From positions 1 to 64,000 of the forward strand of contig JANQJK010000002.1 of assembly GCA_028281665.1 (NCBI GenBank): a stretch of 64,000 nt of DNA. Reading direction: 5' to 3'. Shown here in pieces: positions 45,435-55,938 of this stretch. The notes under the pieces were generated by a model. The model searched no databases and had not been told where the DNA came from. It was given only the letters and a program-made list of their open reading frames with translations. The position numbers were made by a program, and so were the translations under genes. Numbering within the stretch: the stretch's first letter is position 1; the number at the start of each line of letters is the position of its first letter. The DNA is from Hyphococcus sp. GTDB taxonomy: Bacteria > Pseudomonadota > Alphaproteobacteria > Caulobacterales > Parvularculaceae.

Positions 45435-48143
45435 ATGACCAAGCGGATGCTGAAATATTCAACCGCAATTGGGGCCGTCGCCATGTTTGGAGCCTTTGGC
45501 GGCGCGCCGGCATTGGCGCAAACGGACGGCGCAGACGACGGGTCCGGCGATGTCATCATCACCGTCGGCACCCGGCGCGATCAACGTTCGGCGGCCGATA
45601 CGCCGGCGCCGGTCGATGTGATCAGCGAAGACGAGGTCCTCAATCAGGGCGACAACGACATCCAGAACATCCTCCGGACGTCTGTTCCCTCCTACAACGT
45701 CAACACCTATCCGATCTCTGACGCAGCGACGATTATCCGTCCAGCGAATCTGCGCGGTCTGGCGCCGGACTCCACGCTCGTCCTCGTCAACGGCAAGCGG
45801 CGTCATCGCGCGGCCGTTATCTCATTCCTTGGCGGCGGCGTTTCCGACGGCGCACAGGGCGCGGACATTTCCGTCATTCCTGCAATTGCGCTGAGACAGG
45901 TCGAAGTCCTGCGCGACGGCGCGGCCTCCCAATACGGTTCTGACGCCATCGCCGGCGTCATTAACTTCGTGCTGAAGGACGCCGATGACGGGGCGACGTT
46001 CGAAGCCGAATGGGGCCAGACCTATGAGGGCGACGGCGACCAGTACGCGATTTCCGCAAATGTCGGCCTGCCCATCCCGGTCGGCGAAGGCGGCTTCCTC
46101 AACATCAGCGCCGAGTATGGCGAAACGGACGCGACCAGCCGGTCGGTGCAGCGCGATGACGCAGCCGCGCTCATTGCAGCGGGCAACACGGCCGTCGCAA
46201 ACCCTGCGCAGATCTGGGGTCAGCCCAATCTCAACGACGACTGGACGGTGTTCGTCAACGCCGCCATTCCGTTCTCGGAGCAATTCGAAGCCTACGCGTT
46301 CGGCAACTATTCGGAGCGCCAGACAGAAGGCGGCTTCTTCTTCCGTAATCCCAACACGCGTCCCGCAGTGTTTTCCAATGACGGCGGCGCCACTCTTCTG
46401 GTCGGCGATCTGACGGCGGACGGAAGCGGCATGTGCCCGACTATTCCGATCGTCAACGACGTTCCGGATCCAACGCTGCTGGCGCAAGTGACCGCAGACC
46501 CGGATTGCTTTGTCTTCAACGAGCTTTTCCCGGGCGGCTTCACGCCGCGGTTTGGCGGAGATCTCTCGGATCAATCCATCACGGCGGGTTTCCGCGGTGC
46601 GCTGGGCAATCTGACGTATGATTTCAGCTACACATACGGCCAAAGCGAAATCGTCTTCTTTATCAACAACACGGTCAACGCATCGCTTGGTCCGAATACA
46701 CCGACGTCTTTCAATCCAGGCTCGTACATTCAGACCGACAACAACTTCAACGCCGATTTCTCATACGCCATTCCGAACGACATGTTCGCGTCGGACATTA
46801 TCCTGTCCTTCGGCGGCGAACATCGTAACGAGAACTTTGAAATTATCGCCGGCGATCCAGCGTCCTTTGAAATCGGCCCGCTTGCCGCGCCGTCAACGGC
46901 GTTTCCGGGCGGACAGGGTTTCTCATCCAGCTCGAACGGGTTCGGCGGCTTCACGGACGCCAGCGCCGGCGAAACCTCGCAGAAGAACTACGCGATCTAT
47001 GCTGAAGTTGAATCGGACATCACCGAAAACTTCACGCTACAGGGCGCCGTCCGTTACGAGGACTTCTATGACTCCTTCGGCGATACGCTGAACTGGAAGG
47101 TCGGCGCGCTGTACAATTTCAATGATAACCTGGTCTTCCGGTCGACCTACTCAACCGGTTTCCACGCTCCCACCGCCGGTCAGGCGAACGTGACCAATAT
47201 CACGACGCAATTCTCGGGCGGGCAATTGCAGGATCAGGGCACGATACCGCTTTCGAGCGCCGCCGGTCAGTTTATTGCTGACAGGCTGTTTCTTGATACG
47301 GGCTTCAGGCCGACGCTTGGACCGGAAGAATCAAAGAACTTCACAGCTGGCATCGGCTTCAGCCTCGGTGAGATCGACATGACGGTCGATTACTTCCGGA
47401 TCAACGTGTCAGACCGGATCGCCATCTCAGATCAGCAGGACTTCCTGGCCGAGCTAATTGAAGTGGCGGGAGAAAACATGGTCATGGTGCCGATGGGCGC
47501 CACCACAAGCCAGGTGCTGAACCTGCTCGACGGCGCCAACGTTCTGAACGCCGCCGACTTCGCCGGTTCGGAGGATCTGACAACGTTTGGCTTCTTCACG
47601 AACTCGTTCGACACCAGAACGCAGGGCATTGATGTCGTCGCCAGCACGGACTTCGAACTCTATCAGGACTCGTCGACGTCAATGGCGCTCGCCTTCAACT
47701 GGACGGACACGACCGTAACCGACCAGGGAACGAACACGGCGGCGCCCCTCTCGAACGGACGTCGGCGCCAGCTTGAAGATACGATCCCGAACACCCGCGG
47801 GAACATCACCTTCAACCACTACCACGGAGCGCTGCGCGCGCTCGTGCGCTTCAACTATTACGGCAGCTTCTTCGAGTGCCATCTCGACGCTGTGTCAGCG
47901 ACTGCGCCTCAGTTCTGCGATCTGCCCCATGACGGCGGCGCTCAGTTCCCGATCGATCTGGAGTTCGGTTACAATGTGATGGAGAATATTCAGCTCATTG
48001 CCGGCGCTCAGAACGTGTTTAACTCCTATCCCGACGCGTTGAGTGCTGCGAATGCCGGCGTCGCCGGCGCCGAGTATCCGCCAATCGCCCCTGCGGGCTT
48101 CAATGGCGGGTTCTACTACTTCAAGGTGCGCGCCGAGTTCTAA
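45435..48143 (+). CDS. TonB-dependent outer-membrane receptor
   Basis: A 902-residue outer-membrane importer. The signal peptide (MLKYSTAIGAVAMFGAFGGAPALA) is followed by a TonB-box-like DVIITVGTRRDQRS, then a plug domain (APVDVISEDEVLN; LRGLAPDSTLVLVNGKRR; VEVLRDGAASQYGSDAIAGVINFV). A 22-strand barrel follows, ending in the terminal Phe signature YYFKVRAEF. Two extracellular loops contain Cys pairs. AGAGGG precedes the ATG at 45435. The ligand is unknown; the class feeds iron chelates, vitamins or carbohydrates to TonB. A strong terminator follows. Confidence 0.95.
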   Translation: MTKRMLKYSTAIGAVAMFGAFGGAPALAQTDGADDGSGDVIITVGTRRDQRSAADTPAPVDVISEDEVLNQGDNDIQNILRTSVPSYNVNTYPISDAATIIRPANLRGLAPDSTLVLVNGKRRHRAAVISFLGGGVSDGAQGADISVIPAIALRQVEVLRDGAASQYGSDAIAGVINFVLKDADDGATFEAEWGQTYEGDGDQYAISANVGLPIPVGEGGFLNISAEYGETDATSRSVQRDDAAALIAAGNTAVANPAQIWGQPNLNDDWTVFVNAAIPFSEQFEAYAFGNYSERQTEGGFFFRNPNTRPAVFSNDGGATLLVGDLTADGSGMCPTIPIVNDVPDPTLLAQVTADPDCFVFNELFPGGFTPRFGGDLSDQSITAGFRGALGNLTYDFSYTYGQSEIVFFINNTVNASLGPNTPTSFNPGSYIQTDNNFNADFSYAIPNDMFASDIILSFGGEHRNENFEIIAGDPASFEIGPLAAPSTAFPGGQGFSSSSNGFGGFTDASAGETSQKNYAIYAEVESDITENFTLQGAVRYEDFYDSFGDTLNWKVGALYNFNDNLVFRSTYSTGFHAPTAGQANVTNITTQFSGGQLQDQGTIPLSSAAGQFIADRLFLDTGFRPTLGPEESKNFTAGIGFSLGEIDMTVDYFRINVSDRIAISDQQDFLAELIEVAGENMVMVPMGATTSQVLNLLDGANVLNAADFAGSEDLTTFGFFTNSFDTRTQGIDVVASTDFELYQDSSTSMALAFNWTDTTVTDQGTNTAAPLSNGRRRQLEDTIPNTRGNITFNHYHGALRALVRFNYYGSFFECHLDAVSATAPQFCDLPHDGGAQFPIDLEFGYNVMENIQLIAGAQNVFNSYPDALSAANAGVAGAEYPPIAPAGFNGGFYYFKVRAEF

Positions 48144-48165
48144 GGGCGTTGCGCCACGCAACAGC

Positions 48166-48193
48166 AAAAGGCGGCTCGGTCGGGCCGCCTTTT
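48166..48193 (+). terminator. Rho-independent terminator after the TonB receptor
   Basis: AAAAGGCGGC pairs with GCCGCCTTTT around an eight-base loop, and TTTTCTTTT follows. The A-rich left arm makes it bidirectional, so it can also stop ppx transcription arriving from the opposite side. Confidence 0.9.
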
Positions 48194-48206
48194 CTTTTAC
48201 CTTCGT

Positions 48207-49718
48207 TCAGTCGCCGAAGTTGAGGATTGAGGGCAGTTCAAACGCCGCCGCAAGCGAATCAAGGCGCTTGCGCGGTGTTTCGCCGAACAGCGCTGCATGT
48301 GCGGACGGCGCATTGAGCGCGATGCCTTCGGTCGATTTCGTCAGGGTACACCCCTTCAGGAGATCGGGCGTTTTCGGGGCCAGCGTTGCGGCGAAACGCA
48401 GGGCCAGTCCGGCCTGCGTCGCTGTCTGCTGTTCGTCCCAATCCAGAAGGCTGATCGCCTGCTCATTGGGCAATGCGGCGTTGCGGCCGCGATATCGACA
48501 ATAGAGCGCCAGCGCGATCCACACCCGCGAACGATGGCTGACGCCGACGAATGGCGCGCTGAGCGCCGTGTCGAATGCGTGGCGACCGCGCAAATCGGGA
48601 TGCGAGAAAGCCGCGATATCGACCAGCTCGGACGCCGCCTCAAGATTGCGAAGGTTGATGACCGGCTCGTTTTCAAAGAGCGGCGCGATAACCGCGAAAG
48701 CCGCGTGGCCAAACGCCGGCTCCGGTGCAAAGCGGCGCGAGAAGAACCGACACGCTTCGAGTAGCGGATCTGCGTTCCGGCGTTCCGGGGACAGTGCATG
48801 ATAGAGCAGCCCTTCCCTTACACCCCCGGACGAAACAATCATCCGGTCGGCATTCATTTCCAGCAGCAGCGCCTTCAAGGCGATCGCCGCAAAGGGAAGC
48901 GTATCGATGCGTTTTCTGGAGATGCCCGGTATCTCTTCCAGCGAGCGGCGGCTCTGGCGCGCAACGAGATCGCACACCTCAATCGCCGAGGCGGCGGACA
49001 TTTCATAATGATGCAATACGGAAAGCGGATAGCGCTTCAGGTTCATGTGAATGCGCGCAATCGACCGCCATGCGCCGCCGACAGAATAAAGCGCCTCGAA
49101 ACTGCCCCGCCGAAGAAACTTCGTGTTCCTGATGGCGTTATCGATGATTTTCTGCGCGTCGCGCAGATTGCCGCCGGAAGCGCGCATGACGGTCAGCGGG
49201 CCGATCGGCAGACTGACGCTTTGCGTTGCGGCGCCCTTTTTTATCGAGACAAGCTCAAGGCTGCCGCCGCCCATGTCGCCCGCCAGCCCCCGGGCGCCAG
49301 GCTCAACCGAAAACACCCCGAGTGCGGCAAGCTCGGCTTCCTCCGTGCCGGAAATAACGGATACGTCAAAACCGAGGTCGCGAATCGCCGCGACAAAAGC
49401 CTCGCCGTCTTTCGCCTGGCGGACCGCCGAGGTGGCGATGGTCCGTGTCGGCGGATCGCCATAAGCGCGCAGAACGATGCGAAATCGCTTGAGCGTCGAA
49501 ATCGCGTCGGAGACGGAAACGGGGTTAAGCGCGCCATCGTCGGTCATGTCGCGTCCAAGCCCGCACAAGGCTTTTTCATTGCATATGGCCATGGGCGCGC
49601 GATCCGGCCCATCGAAGATCACCAGGCGGACGGAATTGGATCCGATATCAACGACAGCGCGGCGCACCGATTGGCCACGGGGCGCATTCTTGTCCTTGCC
49701 GTCAACACTTGTCTTCAT
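48207..49718 (-). CDS. ppx: Exopolyphosphatase (Ppx/GppA family)
   Basis: A 503-residue enzyme that releases phosphate from polyphosphate (or ppGpp-pathway pppGpp). The actin-like ATPase fold shows RRAVVDIGSNSVRLVIF at about 19-35, GTEEAELAALGVF and LAGDMGGGSLELVSI, and SSGGVREGLLYHAL. The C-terminal HD-like helical domain is present (residues about 320-503). It is the fourth gene of the DUF2066-hdaA-ppk-ppx run, 50 bases after ppk, so turnover enzymes of polyphosphate are co-transcribed. Confidence 0.93.
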   Translation of the reverse strand: MKTSVDGKDKNAPRGQSVRRAVVDIGSNSVRLVIFDGPDRAPMAICNEKALCGLGRDMTDDGALNPVSVSDAISTLKRFRIVLRAYGDPPTRTIATSAVRQAKDGEAFVAAIRDLGFDVSVISGTEEAELAALGVFSVEPGARGLAGDMGGGSLELVSIKKGAATQSVSLPIGPLTVMRASGGNLRDAQKIIDNAIRNTKFLRRGSFEALYSVGGAWRSIARIHMNLKRYPLSVLHHYEMSAASAIEVCDLVARQSRRSLEEIPGISRKRIDTLPFAAIALKALLLEMNADRMIVSSGGVREGLLYHALSPERRNADPLLEACRFFSRRFAPEPAFGHAAFAVIAPLFENEPVINLRNLEAASELVDIAAFSHPDLRGRHAFDTALSAPFVGVSHRSRVWIALALYCRYRGRNAALPNEQAISLLDWDEQQTATQAGLALRFAATLAPKTPDLLKGCTLTKSTEGIALNAPSAHAALFGETPRKRLDSLAAAFELPSILNFGD

Positions 49719-49768
49719 GGGTCGTCAATTTCGCTTGCGCCCACCTTACGCGATTCATGCGCGCGGCG

Positions 49769-51955
49769 TCACTTTCTCGGCCGCAGGGCTTTGGGCGCAT
49801 TGTACTTTATCGCGCCGCCGCGCCCCGAAAGGCTCGGATTGGTCATCATATATGTGTGAACGTTAAAACCTTCCGCCTTCGACGCCGGTTTCGAGCGAAT
49901 GAACTCTCCGTCTGGTTGCAACACCCAGCTTTGCGCATCGTCGTTGAGATTAGCGACCATGATGTAGTTGAGAATCTGCCGCCGCACGGTGCCGTTGTCG
50001 ATCGGACAAAAGACCTCCACGCGGCGATTGAGATTGCGTGGCATCAAATCGGCCGATGAAAGATATACGGCTGCGCCGGCATTGGGCAGCGCGTCGCCCG
50101 CGCCGAATGCGTATATTCGCGCATGCTCAAGAAATCTGCCGACAATACTTTTTACACTGATATTATCGGAAAGGCCGGGCACGCCCGGTCGCAAACAACA
50201 GATACCCCGAACGACAAGATCGATGCGGACGCCGGCCTGGGAAGCCTCATAGAGCTTGTCGATCATTGCGCCGTCAACGAGCGAATTCATCTTCGCCCAG
50301 ATCGCCGCCTTCTTGCCTTTTCGCGCATTCTTTATCTCCCGGTCGATAAGTTCGGTAATGCGCGTGCGCGCCGTTAATGGCGCAACCGCGAATTTCTCGA
50401 ACGATGACGGAGCCGCGTAGCCGGTGATGTAATTGAAAACCTTCGCCGCATCGCGCCCGATGGCCGGGTCGCAGGTAAACAGCGAAAGGTCGGTATAGAT
50501 CTTCGCGGTGATCGGATGATAGTTCCCGGTGCCGACATGAGTGTAGGTGCGCGCGCCATCGGTTTCCTGTCGCACAACGAGCGAGAGCTTTGCGTGCGTT
50601 TTGTATTCAACAAACCCGTAAACAACATTGACGCCGGCGCGCTCCAGCGCCCGGGCCCAGCGAATGTTGGCCTCTTCGTCGAAGCGCGCCTTGAGCTCGA
50701 CGAGCGCCGTGACGTTCTTGCCCGCTTCGGCGGCTTCGATCAGCGCCTCGACAATCGGGGACTGTTTCGAGGTTCGGTAAAGCGTCTGCTTAATCGCAAC
50801 GACTTTCGGATCCGCAGCGGCCTGTTTGAGGAACTGGACCACCACATCGAAGGACTCATACGGGTGGTGCACGAGAATATCTTTGGCGCGGATCGCGGAA
50901 AAACAGTCGCCCCCATGCTCGCGAATACGCTCCGGGAAGCGCGGCTCAAACACCTCGAACTGAAGGTCCGGGCGGTCTGCGGGAATAAGTTCGCTGGTTT
51001 GTGCAAGACCGAGAAACCCATCCACCGGAATGATATCCTGCGAAGTGGCCTGTAACCGGTCGGAAATAAGAGTGCGCAGATTCTCCGGCGTCGCGGCTTC
51101 GAAATTCACACGGATGACGTCGCCGCGCCGCCGCCGTCGCAGCATCGATTCAAAAACCCGGACCAGGTCTTCCGCCTCCTCCTCGATTTCAACGTCGGAG
51201 TCGCGCAGCACCGTAAAGGCGCCATGGCTCAGCATCTTGAAGTTCGGGAAAACGTGATCGATGAAACGGACGATCACGGTTTCCAGCGAAATAAATCGCA
51301 CTTCATTGCCGACGCGTGTTCCCGCATTCGAATCCGGAAGCCTGATGAACCGTCCGATCTTGCTCGGAACCGGGAGCAACGCCTCTTGAATTCGGCCATC
51401 GGGGCGTTCCATCTCAAAACACAGAACAAATCCGAGATTGGGAATGAAGGGAAACGGGTGCGCCGGGTCAAGCGCAAGCGGCGTCAGAATTGGAAAGATG
51501 TTTGTTTCAAATTCCGTCTGCAACCATTCGGTCTCGGCCGGCGTCACTTCGCTGTCGTCCAACACATGAACACCCGCAGCGCGCATCAGCGGCTGCAATT
51601 CGCGCCAGCAACGTTGCTGCTCATCGATCAGCGAAAGCGCCTTCTCATTGATCAGCGTCAGTTGCTTTTGCGGGGTCAGTCCCTCCTGGCTCAGGGCCGC
51701 AACGGACTCGCGCACCTGGCCGCGCAGACCCGCGACCCTGACCATATAGAACTCGTCGAGGTTGCTTGCCGAAATCGACAGAAACCGAAGTCGCTCCAGC
51801 AGCGGGTGGCTCTCGTTAAACGCCTCTTCCAGAACGCGCATGTTAAAGGACAGCCAGGACAACTCGCGATTGATGAAACGCTCGGGCGACTGCGCGGAGA
51901 TTTCATCGGGCGAGCCCGTTTCACTGCTTGTCCTTGGTAGTGCGTCATCCGCCAC
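49769..51955 (-). CDS. ppk: Polyphosphate kinase 1
   Basis: A 728-residue membrane-associated enzyme that reversibly transfers the ATP gamma-phosphate to polyphosphate. Its N-terminal part is [19 protein letters not shown]. The two phospholipase-D-like C domains contain the autophosphorylated His in [11 protein letters not shown], and the second HxxxxK near PLNRRVEV follows. Length fits Ppk1. The start is a GTG at 51955 with AGGAG somewhat far upstream. hdaA ends 27 bases before it. Confidence 0.96.
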   Translation of the reverse strand: MADDALPRTSSETGSPDEISAQSPERFINRELSWLSFNMRVLEEAFNESHPLLERLRFLSISASNLDEFYMVRVAGLRGQVRESVAALSQEGLTPQKQLTLINEKALSLIDEQQRCWRELQPLMRAAGVHVLDDSEVTPAETEWLQTEFETNIFPILTPLALDPAHPFPFIPNLGFVLCFEMERPDGRIQEALLPVPSKIGRFIRLPDSNAGTRVGNEVRFISLETVIVRFIDHVFPNFKMLSHGAFTVLRDSDVEIEEEAEDLVRVFESMLRRRRRGDVIRVNFEAATPENLRTLISDRLQATSQDIIPVDGFLGLAQTSELIPADRPDLQFEVFEPRFPERIREHGGDCFSAIRAKDILVHHPYESFDVVVQFLKQAAADPKVVAIKQTLYRTSKQSPIVEALIEAAEAGKNVTALVELKARFDEEANIRWARALERAGVNVVYGFVEYKTHAKLSLVVRQETDGARTYTHVGTGNYHPITAKIYTDLSLFTCDPAIGRDAAKVFNYITGYAAPSSFEKFAVAPLTARTRITELIDREIKNARKGKKAAIWAKMNSLVDGAMIDKLYEASQAGVRIDLVVRGICCLRPGVPGLSDNISVKSIVGRFLEHARIYAFGAGDALPNAGAAVYLSSADLMPRNLNRRVEVFCPIDNGTVRRQILNYIMVANLNDDAQSWVLQPDGEFIRSKPASKAEGFNVHTYMMTNPSLSGRGGAIKYNAPKALRPRK

Positions 51956-51982
51956 GAGGTTACTTTGCTCCTGATTGCGCGC

Positions 51983-52696
51983 TTATGGGGGCGATCCGGC
52001 CACGTCGGACGCTTCGAAAGAGTTTATAATCTCTTTTGCCAGCGCAACGGTAATTTTTCTCTTACGGCGCGCCGCTTCCTCGTCCGCCCGATCGACAAAT
52101 GCCAGCGCCGCGGCGAAGGTGCGCGGCAGACGCGGCGCCGCATATTCGACGACGGCGCCGTCAACGGCGACCTGCCGGTCTCCAAAGGATTTGGCGATCA
52201 CGGCCCGCAACAGCGCTTCGTCGGGCTGATCGAGACTGGCGCGCGGGATCGCTTCGAGCCGCGTGCGCAGGTCTTTAAGCCCCGACGCCCACTCCCCGGG
52301 ATGCCCGCGCCCCACAAGCACCGTCCGTATTCCGGCATTCGTCAATTCTTCCAGCGTACTGAGAAAGCGCCTTGGATCATCGGCAGGAAGGTTGTCGACG
52401 ACAATGATTTTCGCAGCCGTCGGCGTCACCGAGCCCTCACTGCGCCAATCAAGGAAAGCGCCGTCATTCTCCGCGAGAATGATTGCGAGGTGGGTTTTTC
52501 CTGAACCCGCCGGACCGCAGATAATCAGGCTTGCTTCCGAAGACGCCAGCCACGCCTCGGACGCGCGCCACGCCGCATCATTGGTTGGGGCAATCAAAAA
52601 CGCCTCGCGCGTGTATCGCGGCGGGCTCTGGGGCAGCGGCAACACAAGTTGCGCCGTCCCGCGCTTCTCTTGCAACGCCGCTGACTGCTTGCTCAC
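51983..52696 (-). CDS. hdaA: HdaA, DnaA-related regulator of replication initiation
   Basis: A 237-residue AAA+ protein related to DnaA domain III without the DNA-binding domain. It stimulates DnaA-ATP hydrolysis when bound to the sliding clamp. The clamp-binding motif AQLVLPLP lies at 15-22 and the Walker A is GPAGSGKTHLA. The sensor regions are shortened, as in HdaA. I prefer the GTG at 52696 to one at 52717 because the motif should be near the N-terminus; neither has a strong ribosome site. Gene order with DUF2066 before and ppk after is common in alphaproteobacteria. Confidence 0.9.
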   Translation of the reverse strand: MSKQSAALQEKRGTAQLVLPLPQSPPRYTREAFLIAPTNDAAWRASEAWLASSEASLIICGPAGSGKTHLAIILAENDGAFLDWRSEGSVTPTAAKIIVVDNLPADDPRRFLSTLEELTNAGIRTVLVGRGHPGEWASGLKDLRTRLEAIPRASLDQPDEALLRAVIAKSFGDRQVAVDGAVVEYAAPRLPRTFAAALAFVDRADEEAARRKRKITVALAKEIINSFEASDVAGSPP

Positions 52697-52726
52697 GCTT
52701 CGATCGCCTTTAACCACCAGGCGCGA

Positions 52727-54121
52727 TTAAAACTCGCGCGCTGACGGGTAAGAAACCGGTCGAACTGGCGACCCATCGTCGATGTTGTTTCGTCCGAAAA
52801 TCCCGCCGCGCCGTTCAACGGCTTGCCACTGCTGCGCAGCCGCCGGCGTTGCGATTGTCCAGTACTCGCCGTCGTAACTCCAGAGGACGAGACCTTGCGC
52901 TTCCATGGCGACAACGAGTTTCTCCGGATCGCCGAAGGCCTGGATCACCATTTCCGCGCCGCCGCGCGAAAGCGACCTGACCTGTACGCCGCTGACCAGC
53001 GGCGTCGCCGTCAGCGCCGTGCGGATCTGCGCCCATTCGCCAATTGAGTTGTAAATCGCGCTGACATTCAGAAGCGCCGCCACCGTATGATCGATCAGCG
53101 TGCGTTCTTTCCAGGGCTTTGCGTATTTTGCGATCGTCTCTTCGATGGCGCGCTCGGCCAACGTCGGAAAGTTCCCGGAGGGCTGCGAAAACCAGGCTTC
53201 AGCGATAACGTCGCCAACGGCGGGCTGTCCGAGCTGATTGTTTTGCGGCTCGCCTACCCCCGCGAGGTCGTCGGCGATGCCCAGGTCGCCCGCATCGACA
53301 CTGCCGACAAAGCCGCCGTCGACATAGGCATTGATGAAGCGGACCCGCAATCTGTCGTCCCCATCGCGCTGCTGAAGAAAGGCATGGGCAACGATGATTT
53401 GCGGTACGGAATACCGGGCCGCCATGGCGCCGAGCGCTTCAGAGTCGATAGCCACGGCCTGACGGGCCGAAACGTTCGCGGAGTCTTCGAGATCGCCCAG
53501 CGGCGCGATCAGCGGCGTCAGCTCATTGTTGTAAGGGCGCACCTTCCATGCCGCCATCCACGGATTGTTCTCTTCCCAGAGGTAAAGCCCGTTCCCGGTC
53601 TGAAGGACCGGCACGACAAGCGCGGTTCTCGTTTGCGCCTCGCTGTACGGTATCTGCGCATCCTTCAAGAGCTTGCGCACCTGGTCCGGCTTGAAGCGAT
53701 AGGTAATGTAGGCGCGATACGTCTTCGACGAACTTTTTTCGTTATAGACCTCAAACCCGGATTCAAGTTGCTCCAGCATTTCGTTCGACAGGGAAATGCC
53801 CTGCGGCTGTGGAAACGAATCATAGCTTTCAGCAACGCCGGGACTTGCCGTGGCCGTGGCTGCGTCTGCCGAAGGCGCCCCCGTCAGCGTGGGCAGCCGC
53901 GGCCAGTCGTCTTCGACGGTCAGTCGTCGCAACAGAATGTCGATGGCGCGGCGGCGTCCGTCGCGCTGCGCCGCCGCCTTTGCCTGCGTGGCGCTGTCCG
54001 CCCGCGCCTGAACAGCAACGCGGGGCACCACAAAAACATCCTCGCCGACCGCCAGGGCCGGTTGCGGCGTCGCCGCCCACGCGACAACAAGGGCGGAAAC
54101 AATCGTCAGAAAACGCATCAT
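52727..54121 (-). CDS. DUF2066 domain exported protein
   Basis: A 464-residue protein with a signal peptide (MMRFLTIVSALVVAWAATPQPALA). The mature part matches the DUF2066 plan: VFVVPRVAVQARADSATQAKAAAQRDGRRRAIDILLRRL, a middle beta-rich region and the AQIRTALTATPLVSGVQVRSLSRGGAEMVI segment. Its function is unknown in all organisms I know, but it is a regular neighbour of hdaA. The ATG at 54121 is the start of the signal peptide; an upstream frame to 54232 adds no plausible sequence. It diverges from purM. Confidence 0.82.
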   Translation of the reverse strand: MMRFLTIVSALVVAWAATPQPALAVGEDVFVVPRVAVQARADSATQAKAAAQRDGRRRAIDILLRRLTVEDDWPRLPTLTGAPSADAATATASPGVAESYDSFPQPQGISLSNEMLEQLESGFEVYNEKSSSKTYRAYITYRFKPDQVRKLLKDAQIPYSEAQTRTALVVPVLQTGNGLYLWEENNPWMAAWKVRPYNNELTPLIAPLGDLEDSANVSARQAVAIDSEALGAMAARYSVPQIIVAHAFLQQRDGDDRLRVRFINAYVDGGFVGSVDAGDLGIADDLAGVGEPQNNQLGQPAVGDVIAEAWFSQPSGNFPTLAERAIEETIAKYAKPWKERTLIDHTVAALLNVSAIYNSIGEWAQIRTALTATPLVSGVQVRSLSRGGAEMVIQAFGDPEKLVVAMEAQGLVLWSYDGEYWTIATPAAAQQWQAVERRGGIFGRNNIDDGSPVRPVSYPSAREF

Positions 54122-54273
54122 CACGCTGATTTTTTCACCTCTGGCTTCTTCGCCCGCCGGCCCCGCCCGCGGCGGCGACAATATAGCCGCGCCGCCCGTC
54201 CGAAACGACCCCATTTCACGCAATCGCAGCAATTAGTTGCGCGGGCACGCCGGCTTTGGCTAGGAGATGCGCC

Positions 54274-55278
54274 ATGAGCGATGCTTACAAATCCGCAGGC
54301 GTTGATATTGACGCCGGTGACCGGCTTGTCCGGGCGATTGCGCCGATGGCGCGGTCCACAGCCAGAGCCGGCGCAGATTCCGCACTGGGCGGCTTTGGCG
54401 GCCTGTTCGACCTGAAAGCGGCGGGCTTTCAGGACCCCATCCTTGTCTCGGGCGCGGACGGTGTCGGCACCAAGCTGAAGCTGGCGATCGCAACGGGAAA
54501 TCACGCGACGATAGGGATCGACCTTGTCGCCATGTGCGCCAATGATGTCTTAGCACAGGGCGCCGAGCCGTTGTTTTTCCTGGACTATTTCGCGACCGGC
54601 GTGCTCAGCGAAGAAATTGCCGCGAGCGTCGTCTCAGGCATCGCGGAAGGCTGTCGGCAGGCCGGGTGCGCATTGATCGGCGGAGAAACGGCGGAAATGC
54701 CCGGCATGTATGGCGACGGCGAATACGACCTCGCCGGGTTTTGCGTCGGCGCCGCTGAACGGGGCGCGCTCCTGCCGAATGGCGTGTCGGACGGCGACGT
54801 GCTGATCGGCCTCGCCTCGTCCGGCGCCCACTCTAACGGGTACTCCCTGATCCGGAAAATCGTCGACGAAACGGGCGCTCCGCTGGATGCGCCGGCGCCG
54901 TTCGATACGACCCAAAGCCTCGGCGCGGCATTGCTTGCGCCGACGAGAATTTATGTGAAACCGCTATTGCCGTTGATGCGCGCAGGCGACATTCGCGCCT
55001 TCGCCCACATCACCGGCGGCGGCCTGACCGATAATACGCCGCGGGTCATGCCGGACGATCTCGTCCCGGCATTCGATGACCCAGCCCTTGCGTTGCCGCC
55101 GCTGTTTCAATGGCTGCAAGAAGCCGGCGGCCTGAGCGACGAGGAGATGCGTCGAACGTTCAATTGCGGCATTGGCGGCGTTGTTGTCTGCGCGCCGGAT
55201 AAGGCTGACAACGCCATTGCTGCGTTGCTTAGCGCCGGCGAGGATGCGCGCGTTATTGGCTCGGTTCGAAAGAAGTGA
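54274..55278 (+). CDS. purM: Phosphoribosylformylglycinamidine cyclo-ligase
   Basis: A 334-residue ATP-dependent enzyme making AIR in purine synthesis. It has [52 protein letters not shown] (the substrate and metal motif) and [16 protein letters not shown]. All PurM signatures are present. AGGAG lies seven bases before the ATG. purN follows after six bases, so the two are co-transcribed. Confidence 0.97.
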   Translation: MSDAYKSAGVDIDAGDRLVRAIAPMARSTARAGADSALGGFGGLFDLKAAGFQDPILVSGADGVGTKLKLAIATGNHATIGIDLVAMCANDVLAQGAEPLFFLDYFATGVLSEEIAASVVSGIAEGCRQAGCALIGGETAEMPGMYGDGEYDLAGFCVGAAERGALLPNGVSDGDVLIGLASSGAHSNGYSLIRKIVDETGAPLDAPAPFDTTQSLGAALLAPTRIYVKPLLPLMRAGDIRAFAHITGGGLTDNTPRVMPDDLVPAFDDPALALPPLFQWLQEAGGLSDEEMRRTFNCGIGGVVVCAPDKADNAIAALLSAGEDARVIGSVRKK

Positions 55279-55284
55279 TGCGAA

Positions 55285-55938
55285 ATGCCTGTAGCTAAAG
55301 TCGCCGTTCTCATTTCCGGCCGCGGATCGAACTTCAAAGCTTTGCTCGACGCCTGCGCGGCTCCGGAATACCCGGCCGAAATCACGCTTGTCATTTCGAA
55401 CAAGCCGAAAGCCGCCGGTCTCGACCACGCGCGCAAAGCGGGCGTCACCCAGGCGGTTATCGACCATCGCGATTTCGAAACGCGAGAAGAGTTCGATGAG
55501 GCGGTCTCCGAGCGGCTCCGGGCGGCCAAGATCGACTATGTCTGTCTCGCCGGTTTCATGCGGATGCTGTCGCCCGGCTTTGTCGACGAATGGCGCGGCC
55601 GGCTGATCAATATTCATCCGTCGCTTTTGCCGGCGTTTCGCGGCCTCCATGTTCAGGAGCGCACCCTTGACGCAGGCGTCAAAATTGCGGGCTGCACGGT
55701 GCATTTTGTGTCCGCGGAAATGGACGCCGGGGCGATCATCGGCCAGGCGGCGGTGCCGGTATTGCCGGGGGACACGCTGGAAAGCCTTTCCGACCGCATT
55801 CTCGAACAGGAACACCGGCTCTATCCGGCGAGTCTGCGTCTGATCGTCGAGGGCCGCGCCCGCATTTCCGGCGCGGTCGTTCAGTATGATGTGGCGATCG
55901 AATGCGAAGGATCGCTCATTAATCCGCCAACTGACTAA
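55285..55938 (+). CDS. purN: Phosphoribosylglycinamide formyltransferase
   Basis: A 217-residue enzyme transferring a formyl group from 10-formyl-THF to GAR. Phosphate loop VLISGRGSNFKALL; catalytic Asn and His in LINIHPSLLPAF; catalytic Asp in AEMDAGAIIGQ. It is the second gene of the purM-purN operon. The stop overlaps the DUF1499 gene by four bases tail to tail. Confidence 0.96.
   Translation: MPVAKVAVLISGRGSNFKALLDACAAPEYPAEITLVISNKPKAAGLDHARKAGVTQAVIDHRDFETREEFDEAVSERLRAAKIDYVCLAGFMRMLSPGFVDEWRGRLINIHPSLLPAFRGLHVQERTLDAGVKIAGCTVHFVSAEMDAGAIIGQAAVPVLPGDTLESLSDRILEQEHRLYPASLRLIVEGRARISGAVVQYDVAIECEGSLINPPTD

Noticed and set aside
48798-49859. 353-codon frame on the plus strand
   Set aside because: Antisense to ppx, no recognisable protein motif.
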